Below the pieces are notes generated by a model. It did no database searches. It had not been told where the DNA came from and saw only the letters and a list, made by a program, of their open reading frames with translations. Shown here piece after piece: positions 11,530 through 22,169 of a DNA stretch of 64,000 nucleotides. Source of the stretch: Wurfbainia villosa (lineage: Eukaryota; Streptophyta; Magnoliopsida; Zingiberales; Zingiberaceae); NCBI GenBank assembly GCA_025175895.1, contig CM046006.1:63260288-63324287 (forward strand), read 5' to 3'. Position numbers and translations under genes: made by a program. Positions within the stretch are counted from its first letter, which is position 1. Every line of letters starts with the position of its first letter.

Positions 11530-13115
11530 CTAGCGTGAATCGATCACGCTCTTAGGAACCCAAAATCTATTTGAGCTCCTTGGGTTAACTAGGTATTCCT
11601 TAGGGATGACCTCCCTAGATACCCTCCTAATGACCCTTCTAGGCTTGTTAGCCTTGGTCATTTGGGTCTTGCCTAGGTTAACTCTAGGGGTGACTCTCCT
11701 TGTAACCTTCTTAGTGGCTTCCTAGGTTTCTTCGAAACCCTAGCCACTAGGCACACACCTTGGTTACCCTTAGGGATGACTTCTCTAGTAACCTTGGTCT
11801 TCCTAGACCTAAGTTTAGTTCCATAGTCAAATGGAACACTATGGTAGGTAGGCTTATCTACCTTGGACCTAGGCTTGTGGCTCAAGCCTTTCTTGCCCAT
11901 AGATGAGCCTTGCCTCCTAGACTCTAGGTGTTGACTCTTAGATCTAGACCCTTGAATTTGACCATTTTACCCTTTTATTTGGTTTTGCATAATCCTAACA
12001 GTCTTCTCTAATTTTTCAAGTCTTGACCTCAAGGCTTGATTTTCCAACTCTAATTTCCTAATTTTTGATTTTTCATTTGGTGTTTGGGTATTACCATTTC
12101 CTCTAGGCATATGCCTACCCTTCTTAGGGTTAATGCCTAAATGGTTTTCTATTTTCCTAATGCTTTCCTTAGGAAGAGTTTTTCTAGGGACATTAGTCTC
12201 AAATTTCTCCTTAGTTCTAAAATCAACACTCTTAGCTCCTAAACAATAGTGTCTATTTCTAATAGCATGCTCCTTATGAACAATAGCAAGATTGTTTAAA
12301 TTATTTCTAGCATGCTCTTTGACATTAAAACTAGAAGATGCATACTTAAAGGTTACCTTAGGCTTTGTCTTAGCTCCCCCTACTTGTGATGCTTCTTCTT
12401 TTCTCCTAGGGCATTGGCTCCTATAGTGTCCCGGTTGTCGGCATTTGAAGCACACCACGTGCTCCTTGCTCTTCTTGGTGGAGACACCGACATCCTTGAC
12501 TTTTTCATTGACTTTTGGTGCCAGAGAAGCTTTCTTTACTCTTTTCGGGCACTTACTCTTGTAGTGCCCGGATTCCCTACACTCAAATCAAATTATATGA
12601 TTTTTATTTAAAACCGACATGCTTGAGTTACCTAGGGTGGTAGGTGCCGGAGTTTGAGCTTCTTCATCTTGACCGGATGTGGAAGGCTCTTCTTGATGCT
12701 TCGGAGTGGAAGGTCTAATCTCCTTCCCCTCAATCCTAGAGGTTGAGGCTTCTTCCAATTCCACCTCTTCTTCCTCGTCCGATCGGGATCCGTATGTTGA
12801 TTCCCTATCAACTTCTGAATCCTCACTTGCTTGTGAGGATGAGCTCTCTTCCTTTTCTTCTTGGATTGAGTGAGGCTCTTCCTGGAATTTTGCCAATTTG
12901 TTCCATATCTCCTTGGCATCTTTGCAATCTTTTATCTTGATCAAAATATCATTAGGAATTACATTAAGCAATATACTCATTACCTTATTATTGATGTTGT
13001 AATATCGGAGTTGGTCTTGGCTCCAATTCTTCTTCTTGATTTTTCTTCCTTTTTCATCTTTTGGAGCGTCGAAGCCTACTAAGACACTAATCCAATTATC
13101 AAAATCACACATTAG

Positions 13116-13259
13116 TGTTGGGAGTATGGGGAATACAATCAAAGTCCCACATTGGTAAGACATGGAAAAGATCATGTGCTTATAAGAAAAAAGATATCTC
13201 CATTGGTATGAGGCCTTTTGGGTAAAGCCCAAAAATAAAACCATGAGGGCTTAGGCCCA
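13116..13259 (+). repeat. TRIM partial left LTR
   Basis: First ~144 bp of the TRIM LTR, joined at GGCCCAA to the 3' end of the TRIM internal region (13260-13286), which then runs into the complete LTR at 13287. Confidence 0.9.
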
Positions 13260-13286
13260 ATGTGGTCCTTCGTTTGAGGGGGGGAT

Positions 13287-13484
13287 TGTTGGGAGTATGA
13301 GGAATACAATCAAAGTCCCACATTGGTAAGACATGGAAAAGATCATGTGCTTATAAGAAAAAAGATATCTCCATTGGTATGAGGCCTTTTGGGTAAAGCC
13401 CAAAAATAAAACCATGAGGGCTTAAACCCAAAGTGGACAATATCATGCCATTGTGGAGATATGTGGAGCTTATAAGCACTAACA
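13287..13484 (+). repeat. TRIM middle LTR (complete)
   Basis: 198 bp, TG...CA, followed after 2 bp by TGGTATCAGAGCC. Because the PBS follows it, this is the functional 5' LTR. Confidence 0.93.
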
Positions 13485-13486
13485 AT

Positions 13487-13498
13487 TGGTATCAGAGC
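13487..13498 (+). promoter_or_regulatory. TRIM primer-binding site
   Basis: TGGTATCAGAGC, initiator-Met tRNA complement, 2 bp after the LTR end. Confidence 0.95.
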
Positions 13499-13713
13499 CA
13501 TGGTCCATGTCAAGCCATGAACCTCGAACGAAGAAAGTTGAGCTCCCACAAGAGAACCAGACATCAGGAAGGAAGTCTAGTTGGGTCGGGGGGACCGAAC
13601 AACTGACAGGAAGTCCTGGTGGGTTGAAGATCGGACATCAAGCAGAGAAAATCCTTCGAGGAGGGATAGGCTTGAGGGGGGGCCCAATGTGGTCCTTCGT
13701 TTGAGGGGGGGAT

Positions 13714-13911
13714 TGTTGGGAGTATGGGGAATACAATCAAAGTCCCACATTGGTAAGACATGGAAAAGATCATGTGCTTATAAGAAAAAAGATATCTCCA
13801 TTGGTATGAGGCCTTTTGGGTAAAGCCCAAAAATAAAACCATGAGGGCTTAGGCCCAAAGTGGACAATATCATGTCATTGTGGAGATATGTGGAGCTTAT
13901 AAGCACTAACA
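13714..13911 (+). repeat. TRIM 3' LTR
   Basis: 198 bp; preceded by the polypurine tract TTTGAGGGGGGGA and followed by the target duplication attag. Confidence 0.93.
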
Positions 13912-14064
13912 ATTAGAAAGTGCATCATTCTACCTTTCCAATACGCGAAATCTTCGCGGTTGAAGGACAGTGGAATGTTGATGTCGTGGCCCCATCTTTC
14001 ATGAAGATCCATCTTCTTCCCTCTAGTGTGGTCCCTCAGATGTTAAGCTGGTGAAGAGTGACCC

Positions 14065-14076
14065 GCTCTGATACCA
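14065..14076 (-). promoter_or_regulatory. A2 primer-binding site
   Basis: On the + strand this reads gctctgatacca, the reverse complement of TGGTATCAGAGC. It lies 2 bp from the 5' LTR end and proves that A2 runs on the - strand. Confidence 0.95.
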
Positions 14077-14078
14077 AT

Positions 14079-15491
14079 TGTTAGGAATGTTGGTCCCGCT
14101 AGAGGGGGGGGGGGGGGTAAATAGCGTCGTCACTTGTCGATGGAGGAATTTCGATCGTGCTTGCTACAAAAGTATTAAACGCAGCGGAAATACAAAATAT
14201 AGAATACAAATACACACAAGCACGATAACAACACAAGGATATAATGTGGTTTGGAACCGAATGGTTCCTACTCCACGGATCGAGCTCAAACAAGCTCTGG
14301 CGATGCATACAACACCACTAATCAAATAAAATCCTTCTCGGCAACAAGTCGGAGGTGGAGAAACCTCGTACAATGTATTACAACAACAATGAATACAAAT
14401 ACAAGCTAATATAAATAAACTACACAAATACAAGTAAAGAAACACTTTACAATTGTGAACTTGGATGTTGTCTTTGTGGTTGCTTGAATTGCACTTGGAG
14501 ATCCTGATTTGCAGCAACAAATCGCCTCAAAACTCTTCAAGAACCGATGCAAAATCTCCCCTTCACGAGCTCCCATTAAAGCTGCTCCTTGGGCTAGATT
14601 TCACTTGGCAGTCGACTGATTGGGACCATCAGTCGACTGCCCCTGCAGTCATTATCTCACAATGGCATGAAAACACATTGGATAAGTCCAACGAATACAC
14701 CATCAGTCGACTGATGTCTCAATCAGTCGAGTGGTCGGGCCGATCACTCAACTGGAGAACCTTCTGTGCCCGAGAACCCAGCCATCAGTGGACTGATCAT
14801 AAGATCAGTCGACTGATCACAAGATCAGTCGACTGATCACAAGCCAGCAGTCGACTGCCAGGCACTTCCCACAATCAAACCCTAGTTGACTCCCACCAGT
14901 CGACTGCCCCATGGTCCCAGTCGACTGATACACCTCAAACATGAGGTTTTAACCCAAGTATGGTGCCCCCATACTTGTTAAACCACCCATAGCCTAGACC
15001 TAAGCCTTCTAGCCACTTCCGTCAGCCTCGCGCCTATCGGATCCCTCCAAGTCATCCATGACTTGTTCATCCATACGCTAGCCTTCAGGTGCTTCCATCG
15101 ACTATTGTGATGCTAACGGTGTCTACACTGGCAAGGCACATTGGACTTACACTGCCAACCATTGGACTTATGCTGCCAAGACTCCCGCTTGGACTTTACA
15201 GCGCCAATATCAAACCTCTTGGACTTTTCAAATGCCAAGACTCAAGCTTGGACTTTCCCTTGCCAACCCATGTTGGACTTTCCATGCCAAGACCCATGCT
15301 TGGACTTTCCTTGCCAACCTATGTTGGACTTTTCCAATGCCAAGTGCCCCACTTGGACTTTCCATGCCAAGTACCCATGACTTGGACATAACCATGATAA
15401 TCACATTTTCATACGTTTTGTCGAACATCAAAACATCACTCGAGTCAGACTCGAGTTCGGTTAATCATGACCTGGGTCGATTGCACCAACA
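14079..15491 (-). repeat. A2 5' LTR
   Basis: 1413 bp. On the - strand it begins TGTTGGTGCAATCG and ends CCTAACA. It includes a tract of 14 G/C next to the conserved CTCTAGC motif (about 14100-14120) and GTCGAC palindromes at about 14610-14920, with a 20-bp GATCAGTCGACTGATCA-type unit repeated at 14790-14842. Confidence 0.92.
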
Positions 15492-15496
15492 TAAAT

Positions 15497-16706
15497 TATT
15501 TCAAATGGATGTTAAGTCGGTGTTTTTGAATGAGTTTATTAATGAAGAGATTTATGTTAGCCAACCACTTGGATTTGAAAGTCTAGACAAACCTGACCAT
15601 GTCTTCAAACTTAAAAAAACCTTATATGGATTAAAGCAAACCCCTAGGCTTGGTATGAAAGACTTTCAATTTACCTCAAGTCTAAGGGATTTAATCAAGG
15701 TTTAGTTGACCCTACCCTTTTTTGTAAAATCCATAGGAAAAGAGATCTTCATTGCACAAGTTTATGTAGATGACATAATTTTTGGTACAACTAATACAAC
15801 CTTATTAAATGAGTTCATTTCACTAATGGAAAGTGAATTCGAAATGAATTTAGTAGGAGAACTTACCTTTTTCTTAGGCTTACAAATAAAACAAACTAGG
15901 GAAGGAATTTACTTACACCAACATAAATATTCTAGGGAATTAATTAATAGATTTGGAATGCAAAATGCTAAGGAAATTAATACACCAATGGCAACTAACG
16001 TAAATATAGGAGAAGACTTAAAAGGAAAAGAAATCGATTTAAAGTACTATAGGAGCGCGATATATAGCCTTTTTTACTTTACTGTGAGTCAACCTGATAT
16101 ACTTTTCGCAGTAAGTATATGTGTGAGATTTCAATCTTGCGCAAAGAAGTCACACCTAACGCTAGTTAAATGAATTTTTAGGTACCTAAAAGGAACACTA
16201 AACGTAGGTATTTGGTACCCTAGATCGAGCGAGTTCGAACTAATCGACTACTCCGACTTGGATTATGCCGGTAGTAAACTCGATAGGAAGAGCACGAGTG
16301 GATGTTGCCAACTCCTAGGCTCGAGTCTAGTAAGCTGGTGTAGTAGAAAGCAACATTGTGTTGCCTTGTCTACCACCGAAGCTGAGTACGTTGCAATGGG
16401 TGAATGTGTAGCTCAACTTCTTTGGATGAAGCACACTCTCCAAGACTTTGAATTAAATTTTAGTAACACTAGAATTTTAATTGATAACATTAGTTCTATT
16501 AATCTAACTAAAAACTCGATATATCACTCTAGGCCTAAATACATAGAAGTTAAACACTATTTTATACGAGAACACGTAGCAAATGGAACTATAGAACTTG
16601 AATATGTTGAGTCGAAATCGAACCTAGTGGACATTTTATGAAACCCTTACCTGAAGCAGAATTTAGTCTGTTTAGACGAAGATTAGGAATGTGCATAGTA
16701 GAATAG
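15497..16706 (+). pseudogene. pol: B reverse transcriptase C-terminal part and RNase H
   Basis: Continuation of the B pol after A2. QMDVKSVFLNEF leads to the thumb/palm motifs LYGLKQT, then the catalytic YVDD in QVYVDDIIFG near 15765. A stop lies at about 15703 and a frameshift near 16170. RNase H shows DRKSTSG, LVSWCSRKQ and STTEAEYVAMGE, with catalytic acidic residues present; the CDN motif is altered to IDN. A further frameshift at about 16635 precedes the C-terminal KPLPEAEF segment, and the natural stop is TAG at 16704-16706. RT copies element RNA; RNase H removes the template. Confidence 0.9.
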
Positions 16707-17499
16707 GACTCAACTCTTATTTATACCCTATTTTTCATGCTACATGGAACTAGCTCAGGTTTTACCTTAGAAAGCATGCACCTATAGATTTAAGAAGCCA
16801 ACACCTCTCACAACACATAGGATCAATGTGTTTGTGTATTGAGCCATGTAGATGGGCATGAGATGTTAGGACCTTACTCCTGATTCCATATGTAGATCTA
16901 GTGCATCGATATGAATCATGGAGTATAATTATTTAAAATAACCAACTCTAATCAAGACTTATTAATCATTTTATATCAATTAAGTCAAAAAGAGTTGAAC
17001 ATGCTTTTAGATGAACTTATATTGAAACTATTATTTTCAAAATTTAAAGGGGACATGTTTGGACTTCTAAACATACGGGGTTCTAAAGTTTTTTTCAAAA
17101 CACCCAAATATTTTGTATTTATGGCAAAAGGGGGAGAAGAGAGGCCAAAGTTAAGGGATAGAGGCTAAAGTTAAGGGATTATTTTTTTTTAAAAAAACTT
17201 AACTTTCTTTAAGTGGCCAAACGTTAAGGGGGAGATAAGCTCTTTTTTCAAAAACTCACCTAAGGTCAAGGGGGAGGTAACCTCAAAGGGAAGGGTTTGA
17301 AAAAGAGCTTACTCATACTCTCACTCATACTAACTTACTCATGCCATGCTTATTAGACATTTCACTCATGCTTATTACTCACTTCATATTCATTATTCAT
17401 TTGTTTCTGTGCTTAGTACTACATGTTATTATTACTTCACTTTTTGCTTAATTTTCCTTAACTTTGAATCAGTTTGCCATAGATAAAAAAGGAGGAGAT
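16707..17499 (+). other. B 3' UTR
   Basis: About 790 bp with no gene. It contains several 'gggggag' tracts and ends in the polypurine tract AAAAAAGGAGGAGA immediately before the 3' LTR. Confidence 0.8.
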
Positions 17500-18588
17500 T
17501 GTTGGTGCAGGGACACCAGATAATCAAACCTAGATTTTTATTATGGCAAAGTTAAGCCGTTATTGTTATCTCATGAGTTGTGTTAAGTGTGCAGAAAGTA
17601 TTTAAGCTAAGTTGAGGGTTAACGACACTCAGAGAATCTCGATACGATAAACCATGGTGGCCGGGCGACACCAGGAGAATTTCGTTGGAGTCAAAGAACC
17701 TGGGTAGAGATCGTAAGTAAGCGATAGGTTAGAAAGGACCAGAGGTAAGTATGAGTGTGGAGCGATGGTAAGGTCGCATCCTCTGTACGGGGACAACCAT
17801 AGGTGGCATTCTGACTAGGACCTCTAGAGGAAGGTCTAGGTCGAGATCGAACGGTAAGGAACCATCATATTTATCATCATTTCATGTTTTCTGTGCTAAC
17901 TCTTTATTGCAGTTGAGTGACCAAGCTGACAGTCTACTGAAGGCTATTGGCAGTCGACTGTCCCACCATCAGTCGACTACTGAGGGTCATCAGTCGACTG
18001 CTATTCAAATTGGCCAACTCGTAGAAAGTCAAGATAAGCTCCACCAAAATTGGGGGGATGAGGCTCTTTGATCTAGTTCTGGATCTCAACGAGCTAGAGT
18101 TTGAAGGGCTATAAAAGAAGGGTGTTTTCACCCTTTTGGATCATCAATCCTTGCTCTCAAAGTTCTCCCACAACAGCGCAACTTCAACAACAATGCTATG
18201 CCACCGTAACGCCGATGATGTGTCGAGATTCCAAGTCCATTCGTTGGTAGTCTTATTTTAGTTGTCGTACTTTACTTGTACTCGAGGCTTTTATCGTAAC
18301 AAGGAAAGGTGGGTTTGTTGCCTCATCCTCGAGCTTTTGTTTTTCTTGTAACCATCATCTCCTACCTCCAACGAGGAGGAGACTTTTAGTGGATTACCCC
18401 TTCATACACAATCTAGGATCGTGGGGCCTTGGAGTAGCAACCTTTTGGTTGTGAACCAAGTAAAAACAAAGGTGTTCATTTACTATTTCTTTACTCTTAT
18501 TTCCGCTGCAATACACGAGTTTAATCGAAATGAAAAGAAAGATTTACGATCACTATTCACCCCCTCTAGAGATTCTCTCGATCCAATA
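17500..18588 (+). repeat. B 3' LTR
   Basis: 1089 bp, starting TGTTGGTGCAGGG and ending in a decayed ATCCAATA (ATCCAACA in the 5' LTR). GTCGAC-type sites occur at about 17930-18000, TATAAAAG at 18110-18117, and the U5 motif CTATTCACCCCCTCTAG at about 18553. Confidence 0.88.
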
Positions 18589-19820
18589 AAAGCTAATTCA
18601 AAATTAACTCAAAAATACTATTACTTTGTCACCATGAGTTAAGGGGGAGGTACCCTTTAAGGGGGTGTCGTTGTCATGCACTTGTTTTCCTTAACTTTTA
18701 ATTGCATTGCCATAGATCAAAAAGGGGGAGATTCTTGGTGCAGGGGCACCAGATAATTGAACCTAGGTTTTGATAATGTAAAAGATTCAAAGTTAAGTTA
18801 TTTTGTTATCTCATGTGCTATGTTGAGTGTGCAAGTAATGTGTTAGACTTTGCTAAGGTCAAAGACATTAGGAGAATCTCGGGACAAGAAACCTTGGTGA
18901 TTGACACCAGGAGAATCTCAGTCTAGAAACCTCGGTGGTTGAGTGACATAAGCTAAGCGGTAGGTCAAAAGGACCAAGGTAAGCAAGGTAAGAACCTTGT
19001 GTGGATAGGACATGTCGCATCCTTAGTACAAGGACATCCATAGGTGATGATCTGACTAAGACTTTCAGATGAAGGCCTAAGTCGATATCAGACGGTACAT
19101 GACCGTCACATTGCTCACTAATTAGTTCACTATATAGTTCTTGTGCTAACCATGTGATGTAGGTGATTATTCAAACCATCAGTCGACTAGAGGAAAAGGG
19201 CAGTCGAATGGATCACCGTTAGTCGACTACTAATGAATCTTGACACTTTGAATAAAGTCAAAATAAGAGCCACAAAAGGAGGGATGGAGATTAGAGTTTG
19301 GCTCAGATTTGAATCTCAACGAGCTAGGGTTTGGAAGGCTATAAAAGTAGGGGTGAAGCACCCTTCTTTAACTACTTGTAAGGCTCCCAAAGTACACCAT
19401 CAATCCAAAGTTCTCTACACCATGCAACGACATCGTAACGTCGACCGAGCTTCCATCATCTCATTGTAAATGTCAGTAGTTATTTAATCATTTTTTCTTT
19501 AATCCAATACTTGCTAAGAGGAAAGGTAGGTGTGTTACCTTCTCCTCTACATTTATTATAATTGCTTTATATATCTTACCTCCAACGAAGAAGAGAGTTT
19601 TTAGTGAATTCTCCCTCAAAGGCGATCAAGGATTGCGGGGCCTTGAACTAGCAACCATTTGGTTGTGAACCAAGTAAAAACAAGTGTGTCTTTGTCTTTC
19701 ATTTTATTTTTATTGACTTTTGCTGCATTACTTTGTGTTTGTTCGAGTGAGTTTTTCAAACGCAAAAGAAATAGTTTAAAAATGCTATTCACCCACATTT
19801 TTCAGTCCTACCGATCCTAT
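18589..19820 (+). mobile_element. B2: 3' UTR end and 3' LTR of a related element
   Basis: Directly after the B 3' LTR comes the end of another 3' UTR with a polypurine tract (about 18719-18731) and an LTR from 18733 (TCTTGGTGCAGGGGC, first G mutated) to about 19820. It shares with B the CAGGGGCACCAG start, the CAGTCGACTAG sites (about 19180-19225), TATAAAAG at about 19340 and the CTATTCACCC motif, but is clearly diverged. B therefore inserted in the 3' UTR of B2. The right LTR end is decayed and its position is approximate. Confidence 0.75.
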
Positions 19821-20029
19821 CCTAGTAGAAGGTGCAAAGTAGGAGACATTAACTCTAGAAGGGTCGAGGGACCCCAGTGACAAGGGGCTCCCAAAGATAT
19901 CAACCCCATGATCTTTGACGATTTAAAAGGAAAACTTGGTTAGGAATAGGTAGTTTCTGGTAGAAGCAAAAGCTCATCGAGATAACACACGATAATCCTC
20001 CTGCAAGATCATAATAAGAGATCCTAGGA
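19821..20029. other. Unassigned sequence
   Basis: About 200 bp with no coding signal and no match that I can see to the other repeats in the window. Confidence 0.4.
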
Positions 20030-20357
20030 GTATTAAATTGATAGCATGTTCAACAATGCACAAGTGAAATCAAAATTCTATAATCCTTTAAAAAACTTTG
20101 AGCCCCTCTTTGCTTTCTCCAAGTGACACCATATTTGTGCTAGGACCATCATTGACTTCACATCTGACTCACAAGAGATTTCCTCCGAACAAACAACATT
20201 CACTGGACAAACGGTACTCGAATCATAGTCTCTGTGGGATTGATACATAAATTATTACTTGATGACAATCAGACACTTGCGGGCGTTGAGAGCGAGTGCA
20301 CACTTCAAATCTTTGGCCATCTTAGTTAGAGATTTGAGGTCATATTTGCATGCATCA
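20030..20357 (+). repeat. Ty3/gypsy (Athila-like) LTR 3'-end fragment
   Basis: Homologous by eye to the end of the Athila-like LTR at 33880-34202: both have 'ttgatagcatgtt', 'gtgacac', 'tccgaacaa', 'tgtgggat' and 'gaggtca...gcatca' in the same order. It ends in GCATCA at 20357. Confidence 0.65.
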
Positions 20358-20425
20358 GCAGTCGTAAGAACCCCACCTCTCCCGAAGACTCGGTGAAAGG
20401 TACCCCCAAAATGTGAACGCATCAG

Positions 20426-20444
20426 TTGGTGTCGTCTGTGAGAA
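20426..20444 (+). promoter_or_regulatory. Gypsy-type primer-binding site
   Basis: TTGGTGTCGTCTGTGAGAA resembles the TTGGCGCCGTCTGTGGG-type site of Tat-lineage Ty3/gypsy elements and follows a CATCA terminus. It lies just ahead of the gag fragment. Confidence 0.55.
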
Positions 20445-20466
20445 ACACTTTGAGCAAGATGTAGAG

Positions 20467-21071
20467 ATGAGATCACACAAGATTACTATTTTAGTTTTTG
20501 CTTTGGAAGAAGCTACGATAACCCTCACTCGTTAGTTAAAGGAGCTGGTCCGAACAGTTGTAGTGGAGGTTTTGACGGAAGAACTAGAAAGGGCTACCCA
20601 ATCTCAACCTAACTCACCCAAAGATGGAGTTTCACCTGGTGTGTGTGTGTGTGGGGGGGGGGGGGGGGAGTGTATTCCTTCCACCTCCCCGATCCCTACT
20701 ACTTCGAAAGGAATGGAGGTTCAAGAGGATCATTCTTTCCCAAGGGATCATCCCTCTATGGAGGTGCCTCCCCGCGTGCCATAGGAAGAGTAGGGGGAGA
20801 GTTATCTAACTACGTATTCTTCCCCAAGGAAGCAGTCTCCCTTTGTGACACTACCGATCTTGAGGAGCACCTTTGTAAGTTTAAGAATGCAACAACTCTA
20901 CATCAGTATTCCAACATAGTCAAATATTGGGTATTCATCATCACTCTAGTGGGAGAAGCTCAAAAGTGGTTCCAACTCCTTCGTCCTGGATCATTGACCA
21001 GTTTTGGCGATCTCTGCAAGGTGTTCCTCAAACACACTGCCTTATCATTGACCAATTTCGATGATCTCTGC
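20467..21071 (+). pseudogene. gag: Ty3/gypsy gag fragment
   Basis: An ATG at 20467 opens a frame that soon meets a TAG. After a frame change around a 17-G tract (about 20653-20669) the frame at 20643-21071 has the retrotransposon gag pattern: LEEHLCKFKNA, then a Trp-Phe pair in AQKWFQLLRPGS, then SFGDLCKVFLKH. The spacing agrees with the Retrotrans_gag family of plant Ty3/gypsy elements. The fragment ends where C1 inserted (21077). A 26-bp imperfect direct repeat (about 20991-21016 and 21046-21071) is present at its end. Lineage is uncertain, perhaps Tat. Confidence 0.6.
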
Positions 21072-21076
21072 TGATT

Positions 21077-22169
21077 TGTTAGTTATATATGAGAGATATC
21101 CTAAGGCAATCACCTTATGGTTGTACCATTTATTTGATAAATGAAGATTCACTATTTGAGTATACATGTTTTCATGTATTTGATTGGATCTTAAACTTAT
21201 TTGCTGAATGTCTACAATACGATTCACAACATGAGAGAATTTGTGATTGGATCACAACTAGTGAGTATCTCTACATGTATAATTATGATGTATTGGAATT
21301 ATCTCTAATCAATGAATTGATGTATTCAGACACCATCAATTCTGTTGAGACTAGCACGAGTTATACTCTTTGGTTTATCCAAGCAGTTGTTCCTCACTGG
21401 CTGGAGACATTGGGATGTCTGGAGTTAATCGTGGATGCTAGTTATCGTAACTAGTTCATTGGAGTGACTAGCTGTAAGACTTCATATGGTTCTCTACATA
21501 TATGGACATGTCAATGAAGTTCTTACTGCAGCTTAAGTGCGATGTTCCTTCGACTTGTAGTATTCGAGTCATCTTGGTCATGAAGACTTATGCTTTAACA
21601 TCTTAAGCAAGCATCTCTGAGGAGATGTGGACCCAGGATGATTAGGTATAAGTCAAAGTGGCCGAAGGTGTTTGAATAGCCTACAGAGGATTCACCTCTC
21701 CTTGCGAGGAGATGTATACCCTATGGACTCTCGTCGGATTGTTACTAAAGTCTTTGTTCAAAGCATTACTTGTTTAGAGTACGGTACTCTTGGATACATG
21801 TGCAGTAGCTAGAATCTGGAGGATGAGAAAGTAATACTCAGGCTAGGTGTGACGTAGTCAGCCAAGTGGAGACTGACACAATAGACCATGTATTGAACCA
21901 AGTGGGTATAAGATAAGTGAAAGGAATGAGGCACGATTCATTGTAGCTGCTGAAGGATTTCAGAAAAGGTTCTGGGATCAATCGTTGATTTTTCGGTTAA
22001 TTGTGGATCATGATGTACTATTAGGTGCCACTCATGATCATTCTATAATTAATGGTTAATTATAGACGACCAACATAAACTGAGAACCTATTTGTTCACA
22101 CACACAACGAGCATAATCCAAAGGATTTAAAAATAGGATTCTCAGATCGAGAGAGATTTGGTTTGGTTG
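21077..22169 (+). repeat. C1 5' LTR, left part
   Basis: Begins TGTTAGTTATATATGAG, the start also seen at 32032 and (diverged) at 44062. It ends in a 54-bp segment (22116-22169) that is repeated at 25855-25908 on the other side of D1. Confidence 0.88.

Larger units (their letters stand above)
13116..13911 (+). mobile_element. TRIM (miniature LTR element) with a partial third LTR
   Basis: 796 bp flanked by a perfect 5-bp duplication (attag at 13111-13115 and 13912-13916). It holds two complete 198-bp LTRs (13287-13484 and 13714-13911; TGTTGGGAG...CACTAACA), a tRNA-iMet PBS at 13487-13498 and a 229-bp internal region ending in a G-rich polypurine tract (about 13700-13713). The two 198-bp LTRs are nearly identical, suggesting a recent insertion. 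A third, partial LTR (13116-13259) joined to 27 bp of internal sequence lies at the left. There is no coding capacity, so it must move with borrowed proteins. Confidence 0.93.
11530..14012 (-). pseudogene. gag: A2 gag (interrupted by TRIM)
   Basis: The ATG at 14012-14010 follows the PBS closely and starts MDLHERWG, then the copia gag motif EDFAYWKGRM. The TRIM interrupts after 13917. The body continues with DNWISVLVGF and KDAKEIWNKLAKF (13110-12890), an acidic region, then two zinc knuckles. The first (12549-12590) has its first Cys changed to a TGA; the second (12411-12452) is intact, CFKC...GHYRSQC. A coiled-coil segment (KIRKLELENQALRSRLEKL) ends at a stop at 11967. Beyond it the same frame continues with basic TREVIPK repeats and, after one frameshift near 11700, reaches FWVPKS and a stop at 11532-11530. 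In B and D2 the WVPK motif sits just before the protease, so gag here ends where pol should begin. Confidence 0.85.
8089..15491 (-). mobile_element. A2: gag-only (TR-GAG-like) LTR retrotransposon
   Basis: Complete element of 7403 bp with TG...CA ends and an imperfect 5-bp target duplication (caaat at 8084-8088, taaat at 15492-15496) inside the RT of B. On the - strand the order is 5' LTR (15491 to 14079), tRNA-iMet PBS, gag (14012 to 11530), 3' non-coding region, 3' LTR (9680 to 8089). There is no protease, integrase, RT or RNase H between gag and the 3' LTR. This matches the terminal-repeat-with-gag (TR-GAG) class of non-autonomous elements. A TRIM (13116-13911) has inserted in the gag. Confidence 0.9.
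2804..18588 (+). mobile_element. B: SIRE-like Ty1/copia retrotransposon, interrupted by A2
   Basis: The order is 5' LTR (2804-3884, missing about 29 bp at its left end), tRNA-iMet PBS, gag, protease, integrase, RT (split), RNase H, 3' UTR, 3' LTR (17500-18588). The domain order PR-INT-RT-RH defines Ty1/copia. The RNase H segment around WMKHTL, the long acidic gag and the CTATTCACCCCC LTR motif suggest the SIRE/Maximus lineage; this assignment is by recall of family features and is moderate. A2 (8089-15491) sits in the RT. B itself lies in the 3' UTR of B2, because B2 sequence starts at 18589. The element has many stops and frameshifts. Confidence 0.85.

Noticed and set aside
20463..21071. Gypsy gag and Athila fragment at 32809 as one element
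   Set aside because: The PBS types differ (TTGGTGTCGTCTG versus TTGGTGCCATTGTCGGGG) and C1 lies between them.
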